A stretch of 64,000 nucleotides of DNA from Siderastrea radians (Eukaryota; Cnidaria; Anthozoa; Scleractinia; Rhizangiidae): positions 60,976,311 to 61,040,310 of the forward strand of contig OZ024887.1 of assembly GCA_964017195.1 (NCBI GenBank), read 5' to 3'. The notes under the pieces were generated by a model. The model was not told the origin of the DNA. It did not search any database and saw nothing but the letters and a program-made list of their open reading frames with translations. A program made the position numbers and the translations under genes. Positions 1 to 10,100 of this stretch are shown here, in pieces (within the stretch, counting starts at the first letter, position 1; each line of letters starts with the position of its first letter).

Positions 1-39
1 TGCGCTTTTTCGATTGCAAAATACTGCCCAAGGGTGCGT

Positions 40-140
40 TATTTCCCTATTTTTCCCGCTTCCTGCCCCTCTTCCCCGCCTCCTGCCCCTCTTCCCCGCC
101 TCCCGCCCCTCTTCCCCGCCTCCCGTACACCTCCCGCCCC
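40..140. repeat. C-rich pyrimidine minisatellite
   Basis: About four imperfect copies of a ~20-bp unit (CTTCCCCGCCTCCTGCCCCT and variants) form a nearly pure pyrimidine tract on the + strand. No coding role is apparent. Such a polypurine/polypyrimidine block could adopt triplex structure, but that is only inference. The following ~450 bp up to the first kinase exon holds a short GTC triplet run near 299-318 and nothing else I recognise. Confidence 0.8.
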
Positions 141-620
141 CCTGTCTCCCTCCACTCTACTCGGTAAAACCTAAAAATTAGTCTTTTCACGGTGTTGTTT
201 CGTAGAAAATTGAACGAAAACAAATTTGCCAGAATGTACAATCTACGTGCAATGCCATTGCTTTGCTCATTAAATTATTGTCTTGTGACATTATTACTGT
301 CGTCGTCGTCGTCGCCGCCAAGAATGCTTCGAGTGACCCATCTCAACAGCTGTAACTCTACGTGTTGTACCTAAATATTTAAAAGTTTGATTTACTGGTA
401 TGCCGTGCTGCTCTGAGCGAAGTTTGGTCACGAGAATTTGTTGGCGTGCAAACTGAAACGCGATTACGTGGAAAAATCTCAACCCGATTAGCCGTGACAA
501 AGTCAAACCCCGACAAGCCAAGCTAGGCCGCTCATGTAATTGGCCCGATACTCTCTAACCTTATCAGCACACAGATGGCTATTATATTGTAACTTATTTG
601 ATTCTCTTCTCTTCTTTAAG

Positions 621-2903
621 GTGGTCGTTTGGAGTATTAACATGGGAAATTATTACTTTTGGTAGGTGTCGAGTGCTTTTTATCCTTTGTAAAGGTTTTA
701 CGAAATGTTCTAGAAACATTACCAAAGCAAACGCAACTTACCTTCGACACCCAGTTGAAAAGCGCTCCAATAAGGTAATACGGACTCACGCCTGCAGTTT
801 GGAATCCAACTAACTGAGCGAACAAGGTAACGGTCTTAGAGAGTTATTTTGACTTATTTGTTTTATTTTGACTTTAAGGCGGCTCTCCTTACCCCGGCAT
901 ACCAGTGGAAAAACTCTATTCATTGCTCAAGTCCGGTTACAGGATGATTCGACCGATCAACTGCTCCAAAGAATTGTAAGTTGAAACAGGAAAATAGATC
1001 GGCTCAACAAAATTGAGCTGGATTACTGGTTATATGCCTTGTCAACCTTTGCCGGGTTTCCATGGAAACGGCAACTTAAAAATATGACTTATGTTATTCC
1101 GTTGTTAATCATGAAAAAATGCGTGAATTTCATTTGACGTAATTTTATTTCTCGTTTTGTCGTTATTTGTTTTACGATAGGTATCAGCTCATGCTCGGCT
1201 GCTGGAACGAATGTGCTGAAAATAGACCTACGTTTCCAGAGCTTGTACGTCAGTTTGATGAAATGATATCGATGCTCTCAGACAAGGTAATGTCAACGTC
1301 TCACTAGGATAAATAGTACTTACAAGTAAATAAATAAATACTGTTGGGGGTAACCCTGCGATGGACTAGCATCCCGTCCAGAGGGGAGTAGCAATACTCT
1401 CAGTTGCTTCATGCTACAGAAACCGGGATAAGCTCCGGCCGTGTGAGCCTCCTTGGCTATTGTGGTTACGTCAAGTGGTTACTTAATTGTTTTTGCTTCT
1501 TCATACTTTTATTAACCCATCCGCGGCTAGTTGTTATGCCCTTGATCCTTTGCCAAAGGTACACTTTTAAGTCCACCATAACTGAAAACCTGAGCCACGG
1601 CACCTTTCGTTGAATGTCCAAGCGCACTCTCATAGGGTGAAATATCTTTAATGCAGCCGCACATGAGACAGCATACCCAAGGAAACATCACTGTGTTTTT
1701 TTTTTCGTCCCTGGAAAATTAAAGTGTCTATGAATGTTCATAATTTGTTTTATGCATGAGCTAGTACATGAACGGAACCAAACGAGGCCTTGCTCGTTTG
1801 CGCACCCTAACATGGAAAAGGCATTGTTCGATTGCCTTTAGAAATGCTGAAAATTGGGTGACCTTGAAGAGAATATGGATTGATTTCTAGAAATTTCTCG
1901 GGCAACAAACCGAACGACGGATGCTTGTTCATTAAACCAACCAAACGCCCCGTGCTTTTGTCTCCATTCGTTAAATCAATCAAAGTGTTCCCTTTCCAGT
2001 TCTTCTGTTCTTTTGATTGTGCTCACACGTTATCATTTCAAGGTTTAGCGAAAATCGTTCTGTAGTTGTACTGAGTTACATTAATTCACCTTACTTGACG
2101 ACAGCGCGATTCGTAAGCTATGTAGAGGGAGAAGGCCGCTCTTTGTATGTTTTTCTTCCCGTATAGAGCTTAAGAAAAAATAGGCGTCGATAGAGACTGC
2201 TTTCCATCTACTTCACGACTGTTTGAACTGTTCTCTTCCTTGCCAGGAATACCTCGACCTGCAGCCGCCATTACTTAGCCCCCTTGCCGCCAGGACGCCT
2301 TCTTCTTCCGAAGAGGATAACGTGTTTGGAAGCTCTGTACACGTGTGTGACTTGACGAAAAGTAGCAGCAGTTTAAATTTTCACGACGGGGAAGGGTACC
2401 AAGATGGCATGGATGGTGGTGAGCCCGATGGTGGCGCTGATGGCGACGGCTATGCCGACATAAGACACGACCCTGATAATGAGCCTCTTCTTGATTTTTG
2501 CGAGAGCAAAATTTCCTTATCTTCCAAATCGTCTTTCTTCGGAAAGAAATCACTAAACCAGCTCAATGGGAGCATCATGTCGCTGTCCTCTCAACTTAGC
2601 AAACAATTTCGAACCATAGAGGGTGACGATGACGATGGAAGCGAGGAACATGCTGGTCTTTTGGAAAACGACGGGAGTCAGGGAAGCGACGATGCGTTTG
2701 AAACCGGTGACTCTGCTAGTAATGTGAAAACTGTTCAGACAGGTCTACCAAAACCATCTCAGCAGGCGCGTCCTGTGCAAAACTGCGGTGTTATGGAGAC
2801 AAATCTAGATTCTGGGGAAATCGATCCAGCGGTTTTCATCCAGTACGCTCGCCCGGAAAAGCCAAATCCCCCGCGAAGACCCTCCCAGCAGACCGAAGTC
2901 TGA
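621..2903 (+). CDS. FGFR-like receptor tyrosine kinase, 3' four exons
   Basis: Four exons with GT..AG borders and continuous phase: 621-661, 889-975, 1181-1286 and 2247-2903 (TGA). The first three encode the C-lobe of a tyrosine kinase domain: [14 protein letters not shown], then [20 protein letters not shown], then the CW...RPTF motif ([13 protein letters not shown]). The last exon opens with EYLDL, the tail motif after the kinase domain in fibroblast growth factor receptors; RET has a similar DYLDL, so RET-like is the main alternative. The protein would be a single-pass plasma-membrane receptor signalling by tyrosine phosphorylation. The tail after the kinase is 218 residues, far longer than in vertebrate FGFRs, and is Ser/Asp/Glu-rich with a DDDDGSEE stretch. 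Upstream exons (ectodomain, TM, N-lobe, catalytic loop) lie before the window. Candidate AATAAA polyadenylation signals occur at 3775-3780 and 4522-4527. Confidence 0.88.
1325..1475 (-). mobile_element. Truncated SINE body fragment
   Basis: Read on the minus strand, this stretch matches the middle of the tRNA-derived SINE at 35155-35490 (shared GTTTCTGTAGCATGAAGCAA, ACTGAGAGTATTG and TAGTCCATCGCAGGG). The tRNA head with A and B boxes is missing, so this is a truncated copy. It lies in the intron between the third and last kinase exons. Confidence 0.65.
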
Positions 2904-5900
2904 AACTAAAGAGTTGACAAGGCAAGAAAAAAAACTTAAAATGAACAATTTGGAAGGAGACCTGTTGGTTGTAAAATCCTTGCTCATTCTACTCAAACAG
3001 GCATAGTTTGCGGAGACCTTGAAGTTGGTTTTATCACTACGCGAATTCAGGAAGGTCTTTGCTCCCTGCAGATTATGTTTTGCTATCTAAAAGATAGATC
3101 AAAACACGGAGAGGGCAACATAAAAGAATATTTATGAATGTCAGAAGGTAACTTCGGTTCGTGTTGATGGATTCTGTCATGTTTCGTCACTGTCTAGACT
3201 TAATATGCTGTGACGTTATGGCTCTTCCACACGCTCCTAAGAGATCCCATTTGTAGACCGTTTTGACAGGAAAGCGTCCATTGGTCACAAACGGTCTAAA
3301 TTAACAACCTGAGAGATGAAAAGTTATGCGATAGTGGTTTTCAATGTTCCTGCATTAACTTCTAACGTCATTGTGTTCCACTCGCGAGAAACGGAGCTAA
3401 TGTTGTGTAAACAAAGCAACCAAATCTGCCGTGTTATGGGAAAAAAAATGGATTGTCTCGATATACGTAAAGGAGTATACTTCTCCTCTGCTCTGCGTTG
3501 CTTATACGGTAGAACCTCTTTTGAGGGACGCCAAAAGGTTGCGTTCCTTTAGCCACCTCATTTAACATCATTCAACGTACTTGTGTTAATATACTGAAGC
3601 CTTATGGTGGTGTCTGTACTTCAGAGGTAGACTTTATACGAGTTTTGATCTTTTTTGAACCAAATCAATTGTCTTAAAGGAGCGGTCCTTACGAGAGAGT
3701 TAGGCGGCATAAAAAGTGATAATGCTGCCCAGAGCCTCATAGCTAGGCAGAAGAAGATCGAATGGGACAAGGAAAATAAAATGAAAAGTGGAACCAGGGT
3801 CTGCATGGAGTGGGATACTTTTAAAATAATAAATTAAGGATGCAATTTTGTAAAATGTTTTTAAGCAATCTATGCTGAACGAGTTGAGACTGTAGCTAGA
3901 CGAAATAATTTATTACTGGTCGTTTGGCTACCGCCGACAGGTATAATGAAGTGGGAGTAATGATCGAAATACCGCTTTCCGTATCCTTTTTCTGTCACGG
4001 CTTCGAACGCTACTACTTCCAACTAGTAACTCGTTGTCGTGACATAGTCACTAGGACAAAAATAGGAAAAAAAGGAAGGAGAAAAACTGTCAGAACTAAG
4101 TTCCGTTTCTGAGAACTAGCCCAGCCCGCGATTCTACCAGCGTTTGGTTTCCAAGTAACATAGCTAATCCTCATTGTATAGAAAGCTCTGGAATTCCTTG
4201 ACTATAGCTACAGAAAGACTGTTTTTTTTTCTCTTAAGTGGATTCATAAGACTATATTTCTCCTGCGTTTACGAACAGTTCAGAAATCACCTTTTCATGA
4301 CTTTGATGTGGGTGCGGGGAGCGACTTTTTTTTCAAAATCTGCCGTCCAAGAGGTGGGGTCGGGGGGGGGGGGGAACGGCGGTCTAATAGACTTTTTTTT
4401 GTAGTAATTACAAATAAGGTTCTAAAATAATCCATGCGGTAGCAGCCAAGGGAAGACGTTTCGCACGTTACTTGCAATGCAGTATTCATGCGTTGAACTC
4501 TGTAAGAGTACAACTATTTCCAATAAAAAAATAAGTACACGAGGTGTACATATACTTCTGTTGTTCAATTTGTAAATGTAAGTGATCAGTTACGAATCCG
4601 ACGTTCAGTGCGACTCTGAAAATCTCGGTCTATGCAAACTGAAGAAACCTGAGCCGTCAGTCACGAAATCAAATGTCCGCACAACAAATTTGGGCGCCGG
4701 CTAGTGTCAGGTGTAACAGAGGTCAACCTCCTTGTTTCTAGAGCCGGCGTTTCTTTATGACAGCGGTTAACGTTTAAAAAGCCGTGGAGCTCTGGGGACG
4801 AGAATGGGGATCTGGAAAAAAATATACAATAGACCTTTTCACACGGCTGCTATTTAGCATAAAAACAAAACATTTTGCACGCCTAGCCTCGCAGGGAAAA
4901 ACTTGAGAACGAGTTTAGACGTGGAAAAACAAAGCTTTTTACTCTCCGGGGACTCAACATGGCCGCCGCGTGAGAAGGGTCTATACGCACGGATCTCTCG
5001 ACCGCTAAGGAGTAAACTTGAACACAGAAATTACTCAACTTGTTAGCTCAGCAAATAAAATTTATTTAAAACTCTATTATTCAAATACCCTTCAAAATAC
5101 TAAACAAATAGCACGGAGATATAAAAATATGTTAAAGTACCAAAGTACATGCTGCGAAATTAAATAGTTAACATCTTATAGTATTCGTACAGAACACTAA
5201 CGGTCATATTCATTTTGAATAGTTGAAGTTCTTTTAAAGAACTGAGGTTACCTTACAATCATTCCTATAAGAATATTTCAATAAATAAAATTTCTGAGTA
5301 TAAAAATAGCCGTAGAGCTCAGGCATACAGCCTGCCTAGTATTTTAAGCCTATTTGCAATTGTCAAAACTAATTGCGCGCTTCGGATGCGAGCTTGCTAT
5401 TACCAAGGGCACCCAACCGATCCTTTCGCTGAAATATCTGTTTGGAAAGCCTATGTTATCTTTAAAATATTGGGAGTTGCAAAACCTGTTGACAAGAGTG
5501 GAAATAATGCTTTGCCTTCTCGACGATCAAAGCGCTATAAGTACCAAAAAACTCTTCTACTAAGGTTTCGGAAAGCCAATAGTTCCTTGAAAGTTTCGTT
5601 GAGGGTAGAGCGTTCCAACTCACAAGTTAAAAAAAATTGTATTTCCCTAAACCGTTATTTTTTGTGTTGGCTTAAAAATGTTTGTTTACGCGCAACGAGG
5701 GAAAGTGTGTTCATTCGTAACTACATGGCATGCTTTGTGAGAACATCGTTGTCTTTTGAGTGGGCTTTCTGAAAGCCGTTCTTGAATTGCGGTTGGTCAG
5801 TTCACATCATGAAGGTATGCGAATGAGTTAGAAGTTACCACATTATTGCGCCCAGCGCCCGTAAAGCCCTGTAGGCTTTTGAAAGATTTTGCTTCAATTT

Positions 5901-6520
5901 TTTCCTTGGAGATCCCCTGTATAACAGTCTGGGTTTTTTTTGTTTCTTTGTTTTTCTTTAGTTTTCCTACTCTATCCTCTACATAGCTCACTGGTAAAAA
6001 AATCCTATTGCACTCAAGTTTAAAATTAAAAGATAATAAAATAATTAATATTCTTTCGGCCATGTTCAATGTCATCTTCAGAGGCTGCGTTCTGCTTTAC
6101 CAGTGGTGGTGAGTAGCATTAAACTGGGCACGCGGTATGAAGGTCGATCTCCGTGTTGAAGCACGATCCCTTGGTAACGTAAATATCTCTCAAAACTTGA
6201 TCCAAATAATCCAACAGAACAAAGTTCCGTAAGCGAACCGCTCCATGGTGACTCTGAAACCAAATATGGTAACCTAATTAGGAAGAGCTAGCAATTGTCA
6301 TTGAAAAATCAAAACTTAAATTTAACTTTCACTCGTTGGAGCTCACGATCAAATTAAAAATTGGAGATTAGAAGATTCCCATATTTTGTTTTTGTCGACC
6401 ACAGGAAAATTCTCCAAACAAGCCATCTTCCATTCGAATGGCCAAACTTATTCATTCCACTCAAATGTTAGAACCACCTTGTAACGCATAGTAAACAATA
6501 TTAGTATTACAGCAAAGATT
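2904..6520. other. 3' UTR and intergenic, no recognisable gene
   Basis: The first several hundred bases are probably 3' UTR of the upstream kinase. Beyond that I see AT-rich sequence with homopolymer runs (a G-run near 4360-4374) and no splice-consistent coding exons. An open frame of 128 codons at 5386-5772 on + resembles no family, has no convincing splice context and is likely chance. Confidence 0.55.
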
Positions 6521-6526
6521 TGCTCA

Positions 6527-6764
6527 GAATGAATGAATGAATGAATGAATGAATGAATGAATGAATGAATGAATGAATGAATGAATGAATGAATGAATGA
6601 ATGCATGCATGCATGCATGCATGCATGCATGCATGCATGCATGAATGGATGGATGGATGGATGGATGGATGGATGGATGGATGGATGGATGGATGGATGG
6701 GTGGATGGATGGATGGATGGATGGATGGATGGATAGATGAATGAATGAATGAATGAATGAATGG
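6527..6764. repeat. Compound tetranucleotide microsatellite
   Basis: Consecutive blocks of (GAAT)n, (GCAT)n, (GGAT)n with one GGGT interruption, then (GAAT)n again, ~238 bp in all. The array abuts the 3' end of a LINE fragment, so it probably grew from the element's short repetitive 3' tail. Confidence 0.97.
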
Positions 6765-6835
6765 ACTTTATTAACGTGTCTTAAAGGTCTCTAGCAGAGA
6801 GAAATCCCCCTGCAAATAGGAGACACCTAACTAAC
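6763..6835 (-). mobile_element. LINE 3' end fragment (same family as 42385-43303)
   Basis: The sequence beginning GGACTTTATTAACGTGTC and running through GGAGACACCTAACTAACAAT matches, on the same strand, the 3'-terminal sequence of the nested LINE at 42385-42480 (TGACTTTATTAATTAACGTG, then GAGGACACCTAACT). Only the 3' UTR remains. The microsatellite lies exactly at the 3' terminus. Confidence 0.65.
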
Positions 6836-7077
6836 AATCAAAAAGTTAACTAACAATAAGAAAGCTTTCATTTAAGTGATCACAATTTAGGATTTCATGC
6901 AGGGACACAGAAGTTAGAAGCACCATGTACAGCAGGATAAACAGCAGCACAGCAAAGTGCTGCCTAGTAGTTTTCATTCGATTGGTCACCCTTTATGGTT
7001 TCATCATGGTACAGATGAGACTCAAAGGTTTAAAAGAAATGCTCTGTGCAACATAACAAGCAACACAACAAGGCAAC

Positions 7078-7129
7078 CTCGTTCCCAGGGTCTCTTCAGG
7101 GAAGGGAAGAAGAGACCCTGGGAACGAAG
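7078..7129. repeat. Short perfect palindrome (CTCGTTCCCAGGGTCTCTTC)
   Basis: CTCGTTCCCAGGGTCTCTTC is followed after a few bases by its reverse complement, giving a hairpin with ~21-bp arms. A similar small inverted repeat with the same CTCGTTCCCAGGG core lies at 34443-34492, so this is a miniature interspersed element. It lies just 3' of the stop codon of the minus-strand secreted-protein gene and could be part of its 3' UTR. Confidence 0.8.
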
Positions 7130-7192
7130 TTCCACAACAAGGAAGGACTGGTTTAAAGCTATAAATATAGCTTTTAGTCCAATGCGTTTTGC

Positions 7193-10100
7193 CTACAGAT
7201 GACTCAGGCATTGTCGCTGGGAATTAGGGTCTACTGCCTGAGGCACAGAGGCAAGGTTTTGATAAACGACCAGCACCCTAATATTCACCAACGACCAAAC
7301 CTTTAAACGCAAACTAGCAAACAGCAGATTAAACATTTAAAAGACATCTGAAAAGGCCAAACTTCAGTTTAAAAGAAAAAGAAAAAAATGAACCAAAAAT
7401 TTACATCCAAATGTTTTAACTGCATGGCAAAAGAAATTTTCCGAATCATCACAGTCTTGTTTAGACTTCCGTAACTGGGATCAGCGGGACAACTCACCCT
7501 TAGTTGCCCGGCAGCAAGAGAAGTCATACTTGTCATATTCACAGCTGTTAACTGCAGTGGTCTCAGGTAGATGCCTTTACGACGAACCTGTCACACAGAC
7601 ATTGCAGTAATTAATAATCAGTAAGCATGCAGGTGAAAAACTTCCACCGAAGTGTCACCGACAGGGTTAAGCGGCCTTCACACGTCAAACTAATGTTTGC
7701 CAACGCGTGTTGGCAAAATCAAATTGGTGTGTGTGAACGACACAACACCATGTTGGCAAACTGTTGGCGACAAATAGAACTTGTCTCTATTCTCGCCAAC
7801 AGTTTTCAACATGTTGTTGTGCTGTTCAAACACGCACCAATTTGAGTTTGCCAACACGAGTTGGCCAACATTAGTTTGACGTGTGAAGACCGCTTTAGGG
7901 TGTGAAGCATCTTGGAATAGTACAGTCTAGACGACATTTATTAAAGGGGTTATATTTCTCGATGGTATTTTAGGTGAGCTGGGTGGAAATGTTCTATTGC
8001 ACTGAGCGTTGCCAAAAGGGTTAGGGAGTAATATAGTATAGAAAACATTTATAAAGGGACTTGCACATTAGTCAACGTTTGATATATCAGCATTCTAACA
8101 CGACACCGTGAACAGCGAAGATGTATCAACGAGCTTGTAAGCATGAAGGTGAAAAGATAATTTCTGTCGAAGTTTTACCGATAGGGTTTGAGCGTGGAAC
8201 AGTTAAAATGTTCTAAACAAACACCTATAGAAGACTTTTTACCATAGCCAACGTACCGTAAACTGACCAAGATTCTGTTACACTGAAGAGTTAATGCAAG
8301 GTTTTTGCTAGCCATGTGTTTCTATAAAATTGGAGTAATATATACTTACATGACGACGGATAACGATGATGCTATTACTTAAAACTCGCAGTAGGTCATC
8401 TAGTTTCTTGTTGAGACTATCGCCCGTCCCGTGACAAATCTTCTTTGAGCCCTTCTCGCTCTCGATCACAGCCTTCAGAGGCGCCACGAAGTTCTTCAAG
8501 GAAGTAATGCAGGCTTGTGCACGCTGGCTGTCATTCTGCGAGTGATAAAGATCGGTTATTCAGCCTGTTAGTATCAAAACTTTGCTAGAATAATGATTTC
8601 AGTACCTTCGCTAGTATGAAGGCTGGAGGGTGGTGAATAAACTGACAAATATGGGGCTCGTCATGTAATTAGTAAACTGTATTGAGATTTATGAAGCTCA
8701 ATTTGGTATAAGTCGAAACTGCATTTGTCGTTCTGCGGCGAATTAATATTTCTACCTATATTTTAAGCTCTATGAGCAAAAAGAGCTCTCCCAAAGCAGC
8801 ACTGTATGCCAGCAGTCATAAGGGTTTGGGATAAGTAGGAAGAACCATAAATATATTAATAACTTTGCAAACAGTGTTTCGCTGTACTTAAAAGACAGTA
8901 TACAACCTTAGAATAACATTTATTGCCAGAGCAACTTATTGCAAATCTGCGAATATGTTAATGCTTTGAAAGATACCACAATGATTTGCAGTAAGTCACT
9001 AGCTTAAGATGTCCATTGATGGTGAAGTAACAACAACAAAATACCATAACACGAAGGAATTGACTCGGGTATACACCTCTGCGGTCATTCTCAGGATAGG
9101 GATATGTGGCCAGAGCTCGGAAACCTAACCCTCAAATTTTCATATCGCCCTTATGCCCAAAATCTTTCATTCCTTTCTTTATTCAGACCATAGCTTACCA
9201 AAGTTTTGTACCCTGGTTCTCAGTTCCTCTGTTTTAATGCGAAACGTCAGAAGTCTGTACACCATTTGAGATCATGCAGCACACTAACAGTTTACTGCCA
9301 AAATCTATACCCTACATCAGACCAAGAGATCTTGAAAGTCGAGAAATAATTAAAATACAAGGTACCAATGGTTTGCTTTTAGAAACACGTCCCTTTTCAG
9401 GGCGAATGAAGGAGAAGGAAGCCAAATATTGGCACCTGGTAGTTTAGTTATTTTTCGTCTTCTGCGATGTTGTAACGAATAGACCAGAAAAACGAATCAT
9501 CCTCTTTCTGAATCATACCTTGGCTGGCCAGGTTCTGTAGTCAGTTGGTCGAAGCTGTGCTAAGGCCCGTCCTAGAGGACCTCCACGGCGAGAATTCTGG
9601 AATCGGTATGCCTTTTTCTGTGTAGAGAAAGGCATTATTGTCAGTAAGTGATGGTTCCAGTTACGCCTGACAAAAAATAGGGTGAGTAGATCGTTCCCTA
9701 CTTAGACTCCTAGTTTCTCAACACTTTCTGTATGTGATGATAAACAGCTTTGGCTCATTTTTTGATGGCAAAATATAGAACGGTTGGAGTGAGAAAGATC
9801 AAGTAATGTCAGTGCAGGGATAGCCTTTTTTGTCTTAACATTGCCTTTTTGACTGTCAAAGGCACTCGAAATCAACCTTCAAAAATTTATTTTTTTTAAT
9901 ACTAGAAAACAAACAACATCTTTGGGGAGAAGTACAGAAGCGTTTTTACAGCATAAAGCTCAGTGAAATTACTTCTCCACAGCTTTCATCCATTTGTAAT
10001 GTGACTGAACATGCGCATGCGTGCTAGATAATATTATTCTGTCAATCACTTACATAACAGCTACGAATCTCTCCAGACAATCCATTGAGGCAATAAAACA

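Noticed and set aside
5386..5772. 128-codon + frame
   Set aside because: No similarity to known domains, unconvincing composition, no splice or promoter context.
6448..6642. Frame with His-Ser-Phe-Ile and Met-His-Ala-Cys repeats
   Set aside because: Pure translation of the tetranucleotide microsatellite.
7627..7845. 72-codon + frame
   Set aside because: Entirely within the foldback MITE and its flank.
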